Shown in pieces: positions 46,838 to 58,652 of a DNA stretch of 64,000 nucleotides. Source of the DNA: Irpex lacteus (lineage: Eukaryota > Basidiomycota > Agaricomycetes > Polyporales > Irpicaceae). Both the position numbers and the translations under genes were made by a program. The notes beneath the pieces were generated by a model. The model worked only from the letters and a program-made list of their open reading frames with translations, was not told the DNA's origin and searched no databases. Location: positions 372,001 to 436,000 of the forward strand of contig MQVO02000002.1 in the NCBI GenBank assembly GCA_001986395.2, written 5' to 3'. Every line of letters begins with the position of its first letter. Within the stretch, counting starts at the first letter, position 1.

Positions 46838-47087
46838 CTCGCTAGGAGATTTGGTCCGGGATTCGGCCACCGTGCACTCACCCGCTAGGCTCTCTGGTAC
46901 CGGTCCAGAATTTGGTTCTTTAAGCAATACGAGACAGTTTCGGCGTCCATTGTCGGGCGGGTGGATGTTGGTTGAGGCCGAGTGTGAGAGTCATAGGTCG
47001 AACAAAGAACTCACTCGTCTTCGCTGCAAGTGTGGGGTAATGCAAAGTCACAAGTGCTGCGGCTGTGAGAGTAAGAAAAACGAATAG
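46838..47087 (+). pseudogene. Decayed fragment of the But2-like gene
   Basis: No ATG. The DNA around 46885-46990 closely follows the last exon of the gene at 20769-21780: both have CCGCTAGGCTC, then an EFGS-type stretch, then GGATGTTGGTTGAGGC coding GWMLVEA. A length change between these blocks and loss of the upstream exons show it is a relic. It lies between the SWQP-type gene and complex I, outside any coding model. Confidence 0.6.
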
Positions 47088-47117
47088 CATTGCGATTCCC
47101 TATCATATATACGTTTA

Positions 47118-49913
47118 TCATGCGTACGAAGCCTGAGCAGCACCAGAGAGTTCACTGAATCCGTAGTTCTCGCCCTTCGTGAAGGCACGAGTACACTGCG
47201 CCATCGTGACAGACCTATAAATACGACGTTCGCACGGTCAGCAATCAAAGAAGAGAAGCACTGCGGCCAGACTCACGCTCTCGAAATGGGGTCTGTCTGG
47301 TAGAAGTTTTCTATGGGCTTCTTCAGGGGAGCGCCCGTGATCTTGGCGTTTGCGGTGCCAGCAACCAAGGTCTTGAGACCGGCGATGACAGTGTCTATTG
47401 ACGTAGGTTCTGTGGTATCGTAGCGGATCAATGACGGCGAGATCTCCCATAGACGGTCTCGGAGACTGAGAACGTCGTCGTATGGTAGTGGTGAGCCAAG
47501 CACCTCAGAAAGTGCACTGATCATCCCATTAGTCAACGAAAATGGATATAGCATATGTGGCGTGCATACCGGATGATTTTCCAGTCCTCTCTTGAGGCAC
47601 CGGGGGGAGGAACGGCAGCACGGCCGATTTGTGATCGTCCTTCTGTGTTCACCCATGTTGTCGACTTCTCGGTGAAGGCGGCAGCTGGCAAGCACACATC
47701 AGCTAAGGATGCGCCAAGGTCACCATGATGGCCCTGATAGACGACGAAAGCATCCTGGGGTATTGATTTGGGATCAAGCTCATCGGCGTTCAACAGGTAT
47801 ATGAACTTCGGCTTTGTCGTCGAAGCCTTCTTGGAAGGAACGAAGCCGATGTCGTATGCTGCTGCTCGTGAAGCGGCCTAACACAGCTATCAGTTTGAGG
47901 GTATCGCTTGTGAACACATCGATACTTACACGTTGCAGGACGCTGAAGCCATTCCACTCAGGAGTGACCAGCCTGCTCTTGTTCTGTTCAACGAACTTTC
48001 CAAGGGCATTGTACACTGCGGCACCGTCAGGATGTTCAGCCAACGCGCTGCCAACGATGATGAGCGGGAACTTGGCAGTCTTGAACTTCTCGGCAAATGC
48101 ACCCTTGCCAGCGACGAAGTCCGCAACGGCTTTAGCGTCTGCACCAAGATAGTCATAACCATATGTCGTATCAACACGTTCACCGATAAGACCGACTTCT
48201 AGACCGGTGTGCAGCCAGCTCTTACGGATACGCGAGTTCAAGACAGCTGCCTCATGTCGCGGGTTGGTACCAACAAGAAGGATTACATCAGCCTTCTCGA
48301 CACCTGGAAGGGTAGAGTTGAAGAGGTAATTTGAGCGAACGTCAACAGCGTGCACCGGTGCAGCATGACCACCAACAGAATCCGTGGTAAGATTGTCTGA
48401 GCCCAGGCGGTTGACCAAGTCCTTGAGAGCCACGAGAGACTCGGTGTCTGCTAGCGAACCAGCAACCGCCTGAATCTCATCTCCAGAAGCGCCCGTGCGT
48501 GCCAAACCTTCCTGAACAGCCTCAAGAGCCTCCTCCCATGATGCGGAGACGAACCTATCGCCCTTCTTGATCAGAGGGGTGGTGAGACGCTGGAACCGGA
48601 GACCGTCATATGAGTAACGAGTCTTGTCGCTGATCCATTCCTCGTTGACGTCGTCGTTCGGTCGGGGCTGCACGCGCATGACTTGAACACCACGGGAGTC
48701 TACGCGGATATTCGAGCCAACAGCGTCAGTGACATCAACGGAATCGGTGTGCTTGAGCTCCCACGGCCGAGCATGGAAGGCGTATGGTTTGCTTGTGAGA
48801 GCACCGACGGGGCAAAGGTCGACGATATTTCCGGAAAGCTCGGAGTCCATGGTCTTCTCAACGTACATGCCGATCTGCAGGTCGTTTCCACGGCCAGTTG
48901 TTCCGAGTTCCTCAACACCAGCAACCTCGTTAGCGAAACGCACGCAACGAGTGCACTGGATACAACGGTTCATTGAGGTCTTTACGAGAGGGCCCAGATC
49001 CTTGTTTTCAACTGCACGCTTGCCGGCGATTTCGTGGAACCGAGTGCGGTCTGAACCATAACGCATTGACTGGTCCTGAAGGTCACATTCACCACCCTGG
49101 TCGCAGATAGGGCAATCAAGGGGGTGGTTGGAAAGCAAAAACTCCATGACGCCCTCACTAATCGAGGTTCAGCGATTGGACGCGTAGAGAAACGTAATGA
49201 ACGCACCGAGCTTCATGCACAAGAGCGGAGTTCGTCCAGACCTTGGCCCCGGGCATAGCAGGCATGGCACTGCAAGGGATAAGTGAGTTACTATACTGAC
49301 TATGTGCACCAAAATAGACTCACCATGAAGCGACAGGTTTTGGAGAACGTTCAACTTCTACCAAACACATACTGGGCAAAACAAATGAGTTCACGACCGC
49401 AGGATGTGACGTACGTGTGCACATACCGGCAGTTTCCAGCGATCGCGAGTCTTCATGTTCACTTGAGTAAGTATGAAGGATTCTGTATGGATACATTTAC
49501 GAGCGCACCTGTCATGGTAGCAAAAGCTTTGAGGAGAAAAATAGTGAGTCGGAGATATCAGTTGTTATGACCGTGCATGGCGTACCGTGGTATTGTGGCT
49601 CCAGCAGCCTCACAAGCCTGAATCAGCGCAGAACCTAGCAAACCCGACTCTATCTCAGCAAGAAGTCCAGCAACCAAAGACCCGTCCTCGTACCCTGCGG
49701 CACCGTCACCTCCTTCCCATCAACCGTCAATGTTATATCTGCTTGTCGCGAAGAGCTTGATGCAAAAGTTCTACGACCTACATGGATACAATTAGCGCAA
49801 TTCCGAGCTGCAGTCTGTTACGACGCACCTTGCAAGTGTGAAGTGGAGGGGGCGACCACCCCGAGTATACCCGTCGACGCAGGCCTGGACGCCGAGGATA
49901 CCAGCCTGAGCAT
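47118..49913 (-). CDS. NDUFS1: NADH:ubiquinone oxidoreductase 75-78 kDa Fe-S subunit (mitochondrial complex I)
   Basis: Largest peripheral-arm subunit of complex I. It carries Fe-S clusters N1b, N4 and N5 on the electron path from NADH, in the mitochondrial matrix arm. The ATG at 49913 gives a typical mitochondrial presequence (MLRLVSSASRPAST, with many Arg/Ser and no acids). Five small 5' exons rebuild the 2Fe-2S domain (TVDGKEVTVPQG, ALIQACEAAGATIPRFCYH, RLAIAGNCRMCLVEVERSP). The main exon holds HPLDCPICDQGGEC (N5), NRCIQCTRC and CPVGALT (N4), followed by the molybdopterin-oxidoreductase-like fold. Three 3' exons finish in GENYGFSE and ASYA, with TGA at 47118-47120. All cluster ligands are present and the size is normal, about 740 residues. 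Confidence 0.95.
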
Positions 49914-50370
49914 GGCGAGTGACGTTGGTATAAATTATTGTAGTCTAGTGTGCAGAGGTAGGGCGACGTCTGAAGGCGCGCCGGGGGGCGGTGCTGTCGT
50001 TCTCCTCGTCGTCGTCGTCGCTTTCGATGACCACCGAACCGCCCTCGACACGCTTTCAGGCGGCGACGGAAAGTGCCGGGGAGCTAACGGGCGCCCTCTG
50101 ATTGGCTCTGACAAGCGCGCAGCTTACAGACGTGGAGAAGGGCAGAGACGCCAGATAATAAAGAAAATCAAATAGAATAAAATTATGCGAGGTAACTAAT
50201 GCGCGAGTAGGGATGCGGTATTGAGGGTAGTAACGACGATGTGTGCTACAATGCATATGCTAGACTACTAGTACAACGTAAGGATACAGCGAATCGACGA
50301 CAACGAAACCCAGAAGCATGAATCAGAATGAATGTCCCAGAGAAGAAAAACAAACTGCGAGAGTTGAAAT
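49914..50370. promoter_or_regulatory. Promoter of the complex I subunit gene; 3' UTR side is of no called gene
   Basis: Lies upstream of the complex I gene, with the 2OG-oxygenase-like gene ending at 50371 on its far side (the latter reads leftward into it). GC-rich around 49980-50110. No distinct motif recognised. Confidence 0.4.
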
Positions 50371-51963
50371 TCAAGGCACGTAAACGACCAGCAGGACGTT
50401 CACAACGAGTTTCTCCAACTCGCCGCCCTGGACGAAGGGAACTCGCTCCTTACCGACACCGCCAGGGGACGATGCCGCAGAGAGCAGGGTGATACCAGAC
50501 GACGCGATCGGTATAGCCCCGCTTCGCTCAACCTTGGTACGGAGGTCCTCGGTCGAGCTGTCTGATGAATCAGATATACTGGACATGCTGCGAAGAGGCG
50601 AGCCCGAGCCCTTTCTTGACGTGATACCGCCGTGGACTGAATTCCGTGGGCTGTTGATTATCGGACCATCCACGATCTCCACGTTGAAGTCGACGGTCTG
50701 GTCTACAGGCCAGATGTAAGCGCCTGCGCTCCATCGTAGTTCTGGCTCAAGCTTGTAAAGCTTCAACGCATGATACAAGATAGAATCACCTCCTTTGAGC
50801 TGCGAAACATCAGATATGTCAGTATTGTGCCAGAACGTTGCGAGAGCGAACAACGCGACTTACATGAGGAACCAACGACTCCGCCAGGGCATCTGCAGGA
50901 CTAATCCCGTACTCGCTCGTCAAGTGGAACGCAATGCGGCGGCCGCGTGACATGTTCAAAACTGGCGAGAGCATGTCCAAGAAGACGTCGCTAGGCGTAA
51001 TGAGGGGGTCTGGCTGGATGGCTGCGGGCCCAAACGTCTTGACGTGTATAGCATACGAAATAGTGATACGGCAGCCCCGTGTCACTGGCTCGATTTCGTG
51101 GTCGCAGTCAGCCATGAACGCAGTCCATTCCATATCTCCTGGCCTTCCCCCGCGACCGTGGTACTTCTCTTCACCTCCGTCGGCGTGACGCACTACCAAA
51201 TCGCCGCCCTTGAAGCGTACGGGGAGAGTAACCATGAGAGTGGCCACCCTCATATCATTAGGACGAGGTTGAGCCCTCATACCGCTCCCCGTCAGCCACA
51301 CCTGAAGCTTATCTCGCATGGCCATGAGATAGTGGCCACTCGGTAGTGTAGGGAACAATGTATTGCGAACGGCTTCCAATATAGGGTGATTTGCGATCTC
51401 GAGAGTTGCGGTGAGGGGGAGGTGAGGAGGGTAGAAGAGCGACTCGTGTTCCGAGAAGTCCTCAAGGCCAGATGGTGAATGTGGCCTACATGCGCCGATT
51501 AGCACTTCCAAGGACGGAGGCATATCGTATTCTGGGTCGATGGGGAAATCCAAGGAGTGCGCAATGCCACTCTGTCAATCAAAGCGATGAGTGTTGTGCG
51601 CACACATGACGACTATCCCAGACTCACCTTTGACCTGAAGAATAGTATGAGATTCGTAGGATCTACTGGTATCCTCCCTGCGACGCAGAAAGGGCGGGCT
51701 TTCGCGGCGACCAGCATGGCCACACGAGCACGGAAAGCCGCCTCGGAGTCATGGTCTGATGATTGCCTGCGTCTTCGCATTTTGGGGGACATAGTTTTCG
51801 ACGGTGAGTGTTCGACTTCAAAGTCGGACATATTTCTAGGGAATGGGAGGCCCCCAACCTTAGGACTTCTACTTGACGACGAGGAGGTAGAAGAAGAAGA
51901 CGAGGCCGAGGATGCGACGGACACCGTCGGTGAAAACTGCATTGTTGTGGTGGCGGTTGGCAT
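50371..51963 (-). CDS. 2OG-Fe(II) oxygenase-like protein, probably without a full metal site
   Basis: Resembles a fungal family of prolyl-4-hydroxylase-like proteins. The ATG at 51963 opens a Ser-rich, disordered N terminus (TVSVASSASSSSS), then comes the fold: VATLMVTLPVRFKGGDLVVRH, WTAFMADCDHEIEPVT and CRITISYAIHV. The second iron-binding His (in DCDHE) and the 2OG-binding Arg (in CRITISY) are kept. At the place where relatives have an HxD or HRD motif just before the conserved beta strand, this protein reads GSGMRAQPRPNDM, with neither His nor Asp in position. Introns lie near 51576-51625 and 50795-50862. The C-terminal half has Ser-rich, phosphorylation-prone stretches and ends in LLVVYVP. 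Catalytic activity is doubtful; a scaffold or sensor role is possible. Confidence 0.6.
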
Positions 51964-53065
51964 GTGAGCGTATATCCGTGTGTGAAGCCAAAGAGACAAG
52001 AGACTGGATAGTGAAGAGGACTGGCGAGGGGAAAGAGACCAAATCAAAGGGCGAAAGACCTCGGCCTTATGACGAATGTCACACTGAGGCCCGCCAATTG
52101 CGGACGGTTGATATCCTGGAAGACATGCGTCTGCAACGTGTTTGCGAAGACTCCCATCAAACCCGCCTTTGTATACGGATTCCTAGATTTCCATGGGTCT
52201 GCGGTCTAGCTGCGTGATGACTATGGCATGGCTTCTCCCATGCTGCAATAGCCTTCGGGGCCTGCACAAAGTTCATCCCACCGTTTCCGGGGTGCCTTCT
52301 CGCTGTGGGTCCTTGATAATGCGATGATGCATTCGTGAGGGGCAGTCCCGCAGGTTGGTGGGAAGCAAAGATAGCTGAAAACCGTATCAGTGACCCTAGC
52401 GCGATACCGGTGGACAGGAGTGATTTCAGCATTACGCACCCATTCAGACCGCGCAACCTAGACAGGTTTGGAACGACGTACGGTGGGTTCCATCAGCCAT
52501 GAGTGAACAACGTGGCAAGAGGCTCTAGTCCAGCGAAACAACTAAAACTTGGTAAATATGTCCCGGAGCCCGTTCTGTGAACACAACGAGGGGTTTCACG
52601 TCGTGCCTTCCGCCTGTACTATGGCGAAATTACCGCTTTCGTGGTCATGCGCGATGGTCACAAGCCCGCCACTGGCAGTGGCATTCCTGCACGACGGGTG
52701 AAAGCTGCGGGAGATCGGAACGTCTCGTCTCCGTCTGCACGTTTACAGCACGCATCAGGCTTCACGGAAAGTGGCTTTGTGGTAGTTGGAGGTCGTGGTC
52801 GGAGGTGAAGACGGTCATGCTCATTCATCTCGCGGACCAAGTTGCGGTACACACACCGATCGCAGATGATCACGGTGCCCGTACAAGCGCCCACCCTGCA
52901 ATTCAAGAGGACAGAGTTCGTGCAGCTCGATCTCACCACGGTTGCGATCTCTACCCCACACTATGCAAATGTCCGCGTCAATAATTAGCTGCTAGATAGT
53001 GATACAATGCTCTAGGATATTAAGGGCCGGAAGTTCCGAATAACATTAAGCAACGACCTCAGTTA
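51964..53065. other. 1.1 kb intergenic region, no gene seen
   Basis: Promoter of the oxygenase-like gene and 3' side of the GT90 gene. Open frames here start from non-ATG codons and have no recognisable motif. Confidence 0.4.
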
Positions 53066-55299
53066 TCAGAGGGTAAAGTTCATGGAGTCTCTGTCATCAG
53101 ACCATAGTCGTGCGTATTCCAAGCACAGCCTATAAACATACGCTGGATACCATTCACACGTCGTTAGCTAACACGTCATGGAAAACTCGTCGGTGCCCGT
53201 ACCTTCCATGTCCACTCTTCTTCCGAGCGTCCGTTTCCACTGCTTCCCAGCACGGGCAATACGTCGTAGACGTCTGTCTCCATCGACAGGTTTTCGTAGG
53301 TGCACATCCTGCCTTAGCGCCGTCGAATTAGCTGCCTGCAGGGTCGACTTTGTAGCACCAGAGAAGAATGCGTGGATGTTGTAAATCTCTTGATATGACG
53401 CTGACAGCGGGATGTAATGCAACCTGTCAAGTGGTCAAGCGCAGCAGTCAGAAATATTGCGAACACGTTTCGAACCAGACGCCACACAAACCAGGGTTGT
53501 ATCCACTCCCCGTAAAACTCGCGGTACACACTCGCCTTCACCACAGCGCTGTCGGATTCAAGGAACGAGAAAAAGCGGCCCGAGTATCCCATGCCGTCAA
53601 TGTCGACGAGATATTTGTGCTTCCAGTGATCACCAAGGTTGACTCCGTGTTCGTCGAAGCGGTGGTCCCGGATCAAAGCCCTCAGGCCGCCGGGAAAGTT
53701 GAACGTGTCTACGAGCTTGACAAACGCCAGATCCATAATCTCGTCGTTAAGCTTAGCGACAGGAACTTCTTGGTAAACATAGGTACTCGATCCAGGAGGG
53801 TCTGCAAACAGAATTGTCCGGTTCGTGTCGCTGTGGTCGCTTCCCATTCGCACGAGCCTGCCCACAAAGTGACGCTGTCAGAAAAGAGGGTACGATCGAA
53901 GATTGCAATTCTACCTGTGACGTTGATATTGGCCTGCAAAGCCAGGAGGTGAGCTACCCCCACCGGTCGACGCGCCTCTCCAAAAGATCTTGTCACTCTT
54001 CCGCTCCCACGGAGTTTCCATATGATCGACAGGACGAAGTTCCAGGTTGATAGCGTCCCAGCCATACGTGTAGCGCCTCGTCTGACCGTGGTAATAGTGG
54101 CTAGGTACTCGGATATCCAGATAGCCAGGTGCTTTCGCAGGGGAAAACACAGGAAAGAGTGCAGGGATCGTGCGCCAGTCAGAGAAGAAGTGACCTTGGG
54201 TATAGTGGGCCCAGGGATTAGCGCAGAAAGAGTAGTTGCCTTGCAATCCACGCGCAAACGAAAACTCGTCGCTCTGAGCAGTCAACTGGCTCAGCCGAGC
54301 TTGTTGACCGATGGAAGAGGCACGCATTGACGTGAATAGCCTGCGTGCCGGAGATCTAGGCTCACAGGTGCGACGGAAGGCCTCCCAGACGTTCCCCTCG
54401 CCGCGCCAATCGGGAGGATATTGTCCACTCAATTGCTCGGTAACAGCACCTGGTGGGTTGCTTGAATTCATAACGAAGAGCCGAGACTCGCGTAGTTCAT
54501 ACCTTCGGTAAGGTTCGGGTACTTCTTGTGCTCCCAAGGGACAAGTATGCGCCCTTCAGCCATTGCATTTATGGGGAAATCCAGGTCGGGCAACTACGAC
54601 TCTGATTGTGAAGAGAGCCATCTCACTCCCCGGACGATCACTCACCTTATCCACAAATTTGTCAATCATCAGTGCGAAGCCTTGTGCACGAGCACTGACG
54701 CCTTCCTTGCTATCGAAGCCCTCCTTGATATTCACCGCGGTGGCTTCCCCGTTACGTACTTTGACTACCTCAACAGAGGGTAGATGCCCGGCCTAGACAC
54801 AGCGGGAGTTACAGGCGGTGTAACAGACGTACAATAACATATTACGCACCAAGGACGCACGCATTCTGAATTCAGACGGACTCAGGTCCCAGAACGGCTC
54901 CAGATCCTCTGCAATAGCGTTGTACTCGTCCACCATGAGAACGCCGTTGTCTCTAATAAACTTCCACCAGTCATCAAACCCCTGAGGTGGGTCTCGTCCG
55001 TATCTCCGCTTGTACTCTGCCACTGCTTGAGGTAAAGTTTGGCTCTGACGAGCGAGGAGTTTACGAAACTTGGTTTCCGCCTCTGCCATTAGCTTTGGTA
55101 TAGGGTGTTCCGTGACGGTATGTCTTGCATTGCCTTTGACCAAGGACATCAGCGACGGTGCCTGTGGTATCAGCGAGTTGTCTGGAAAGACTTCGTGGGC
55201 TGTTTTGCGCGCAGACCAGAGTCCTGCCTGCATGAAGACCGCAAACACGGCTACGACGAAGAATATGCCCCTCTTCGACCCGGGGATGGTTTCGAGCAT
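53066..55299 (-). CDS. GT90 / CAP10-type glycosyltransferase, type II membrane protein
   Basis: Member of the GT90 family, which includes the Cryptococcus capsule xylosyltransferase Cap10; probably Golgi, adding xylose or a related sugar to wall or surface glycans. The ATG at 55299 gives a short cytosolic tail and a signal anchor (IFFVVAVFAVFMQAGLW). The stem holds YGRDPPQGFDDWW. The catalytic part includes DIRVPSHYYHG, DKIFWRGASTGG, HKYLVDIDGMGYSGRF, LLESDSAV-like LESDSAVVKA, and LHYIPLSASYQEIYNIHAFF. Two introns must be spliced to see the true ending: one splits the Trp codon in WIQPW|LHYIP near 53419-53484, the other joins RRVDME to AYVYRLCLEYARLW. The TGA is then at 53066-53068, 100 bases beyond the apparent stop at 53168. 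Confidence 0.88.
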
Positions 55300-55841
55300 C
55301 GTGGCAATTTCGACGACTCGTAGAAAACAAATGAAGGTGGTAGTTTGAGGAAGAGTTCTGGGACCAGGTCGTAAAGAGCAGACGAGACGAAACGGAGAAT
55401 GAGGAGACCTGGAAAGAGATGTCACGAATTAGAGTGCGCGCGCTGGCCCGCCGCGGCGATTTGGCTCGCGTGTGGTTCGGCTCCGTGCCCAGAATCAATC
55501 TAAACCGAACCGATAACATCACGTGGATACTTCCTAATCGGGCTGTCTGACCACGAAGGTACGCTCGCTGTGCGCTGCCCGCGGCCGACTCGCGAAGGAC
55601 GTCCGACGACGGCGACGACGATGAGCTCGAGTCCTCGCCGACGCAACACTGATACCGGACACATCTGTCTACAGCGTGATTGAAATCTCCCCGCCATCCC
55701 GAAGTTCGGTTTCCCGGAACAACCGAGGTCGCCGCAGTCCTCCCCATAAGCAGCGCAGAACATTGCAGCGGCAGTGCGTAGCACCCAAAGCTTGACCTTG
55801 AACCACGACGTCGCGCCCTGACACCGTCGACAGAACGCAGA
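55300..55841. promoter_or_regulatory. Divergent promoter between GT90 and AMSH-type genes
   Basis: 542 bases between two outward-reading genes. GC-rich around 55440-55640. No TATA box seen. Confidence 0.45.
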
Positions 55842-58260
55842 ATGAGTGCCTCGAGTTCACGCAGACCCGCACCAGACCCGTCGCCTCAAGATCAGTACCG
55901 CCCACGCTCAATCGCTGAACTCGCCACGGAAGCAAACGAGGGTCTTTGGGATCCCAGCAAACCGCTCAAACACTGGTTGCGCACCGCCGAGAAGGCTCGT
56001 AAATCTGGAAACTCGTATGTGGAGGCAGGAGATTATGAGCTAGCCTTCATTGAATACGCGCGTGCTGCGACCCTGGTGCTGGAGAAGCTGCCGACGCACA
56101 GAGAGTATCAGACATTATTGACTTCTGCACAGCGCGCAAACCTTGGCCTGGTGAGTATCACATCACTCGTGGCGTGTGAACGTACGCTGAAATCAACGCG
56201 CCTGGAGTAGAATGGACAAGAGATCCTGGACAATCTGAGCGAGCTGAAGCCTATATTAGTCGATCAATATGAAGCTTGGCTAGCAAGCGGTGGTTCTCCA
56301 AACGCGCCGACCCGACCACCGCCCCCAGCAGAACCCATCTCGCGCGAAGAGTCTGCGAGGCGGAAGCGAGATGAAGAGCGTGCTCAGCAGGCACAGGAAG
56401 CTATGCGCGGAGAGGTAGAATGGCGGATGGCTCACACAGCTCGCAGGGAAGCAGAAGAACGGGAACGCAGAGCGCAGGAAGAAGCAGCTTGGGCCCGGCA
56501 GCCACAGGAGGTGAGACAACGAGAGCTCGACGAAGCGAAGCGCCTCGAGGCGAGAGAAGCAGCTGAATATGAACGGGCAGCGGCGAGGCGAGGGTATGTG
56601 GTTTCGGACGAGGAACGCAAAGAAGAGGAGAAACGAAGGAGGCAGCTCGAGAGGAGGCGGGAGGAGCAGGAGGGTATATTGCGAAGACAACAGGAGGCTG
56701 AAGCCGCAGCAAGAGCGGCAAGACGAGAGATTGCTCCCAGCAGCAGCTCAGAATTATTGCACAGGCGATCTCAAGAGCCTGAGGCTCAGCCTAGAAATGC
56801 GTTTCCTGATACCTCGTATAGAGCGACTACTCCGCAGTCATCTCGCCCTGGGAGCTCATCTCAAAGTCGACCCGGTTATACTGGACCCTCGATATTACCC
56901 CTTGAAAGTCCTATAAAGTACGAGGACGACACCGATACTGATGAACGAAGTGATGAAAGCCACGCTGCTCGACGAGGGAAATACGTCGATCGCACACCCG
57001 CGAAGCTGTCTAATACTAACTCGGGGTGAGTGTAAAACAAGATTCATTGAAACTTATTCTAACTCCAACCGACTTGCAGAATCATGTATCCTACTCCCAT
57101 AACCACAACATCCCCCGCCCCGCCCGACTTTGGACACGTCGAGTATCCGACGCTCATGTCCCAGCACCAACTCAAACAGGGCTACGCGCCATCACTACGA
57201 TCAATGTTCTCGCATCCCAATGAACCTCCACCTTCTTCGTCACTACTCCTAGAGACAAAACCATCCACGAATCTATATTCCAACATCCTTCCAAAACCTT
57301 CAGCGCCTCCTATGCCTCATTATCTTCCCGGTATGCCTATGGCAGATCCCTTCCAACCACAATCTCAACCACCGCGCGATGCACGTCAAAGTGGCAGTCA
57401 ACGAGGTCCTTCACCGAATCCCCGCCCACCTCTCCCTCAAGTCCCGCCTCCACCACCCGTTCCAAGTGCATCACGCATCGTTCGCGGCGCTTCGTCCGAC
57501 ACCCAAGTCGTAGAACTGAGATCAGTGAAGATGCCGCGCGATTGCTTGTCTCGATTCCTCTCGATTGCTCGGGTCAATACTGAGCGCAATAAGGAGACTT
57601 GTGGGCTTCTGTTGGGGAAGGAAGTCAAGGGGAAGTACGTTGTGTCGGTGTTGTTGATTCCGAAGCAACACTCTACGAGCGACACGTGTACTATGGATGA
57701 GGAGGAGCTCGTGCTGCAGATCACGGAGCAGAGGAAGCTGATCACACTCGGTTGGGTATGTATTCGTCAATGAGTAACGTAGGATGTATGGTGCTCATCA
57801 TTTTCTGTAGATTCATACGCACCCGACCCAGTCTTGTAAGCACCCCTACTACTCTCATGATAATACCCCTAACGTTTTCACAGGCTTCATGTCTTCTGTA
57901 GACCTGCATACGCATTCTGGCTTCCAGCGTATGCTTCCCGAGTCTTTTGCAGTGGTGTGCGCGCCCAGCTCAAAGCCCACGTATGTGCATCTCCCTATGC
58001 CAGATGACTTTTCGTCAGACGTACCATTTATTACACAGCTTTGGGATCTTCCGATTGACTGACCCCGTTGGTCTTACTACGATTCTGGTGTGCAATGCCA
58101 AAGAGGCATTCCACCCCCATCCCGATGTCGCAATATACACAGTACGTTCAACTCGCATAATTAACCATGATTTGCTGTTCTCACTCCCCGGCCATAGGAT
58201 TGCGACAGCAATCATGTCCAGATCAAGGATATACCGATAGAAATTATCGATTTACGGTAG
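55842..58260 (+). CDS. AMSH-type JAMM deubiquitinase (STAMBP / Sst2-like)
   Basis: Zinc metalloprotease that removes Lys63-linked ubiquitin from endosomal cargo, working with ESCRT-0. The ATG at 55842 starts a USP8-dimerisation/MIT-like helical domain ([19 protein letters not shown] ... [16 protein letters not shown]). A long Arg/Glu coiled coil (56400-56740) and a Pro-rich linker follow. The MPN+ domain has the catalytic Glu in [11 protein letters not shown] and the complete JAMM motif [15 protein letters not shown], which only appears after removing two very short introns near 57756-57810 and 57836-57884. The protein ends [15 protein letters not shown], with TAG at 58258-58260. All zinc ligands are present, so it should be active. 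Around 730 residues. Confidence 0.93.
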
Positions 58261-58652
58261 CCACGACTCACGACTTTGACCTGCTCAACGATGATATCCA
58301 CGACATCTTCATTCCAAATTCACACATTTAACTTTTTCTTTTCTGCGTTCAAGTTCATTTGTCTCTTTCAACGCAGTGTTGTATTTATCTAGCAATAGGC
58401 ATGTGTGCACTGATCTCTTGGAACCTCTGTTGTGCGTTTGCATAATACATTGGGCATTTCGTTTTCGTCTTGTAGACGGATCAAGCTCTGAGAAAAACTA
58501 GAAATGGGTGAAGCTTCGACCTGTGGATGGAAGTGCGATCAAATGGACTTCGAGCGTATGTTTTCGACGCAGATAATGACTGAAGTGATAAATAAGCAGT
58601 AGATGAAATTTCCTATATAAACGCTTGCCAGTGTAACGTTCGACCACTAGTA
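58261..58652. other. Convergent intergenic region
   Basis: 3' UTRs of the AMSH-type gene and of the RRM-repeat gene. A T-rich stretch lies at 58320-58370. Nothing else seen. Confidence 0.45.

Noticed and set aside
49843..50175. 110-residue plus-strand frame over the complex I start
   Set aside because: Overlaps the mitochondrial presequence exon on the other strand and reads as low-complexity Gly/Val/Arg sequence without a motif.
52577..52984. 135-residue plus-strand frame
   Set aside because: Starts from GTG, not ATG, has no domain or splice partner, and sits in an intergenic region.
53400..53500. Apparent frameshift in the GT90 gene between WIQPW and LHYIP
   Set aside because: A 65-base intron (donor GTTTGT, acceptor GACAG) splits the Trp codon and restores the frame, so the gene is not broken.
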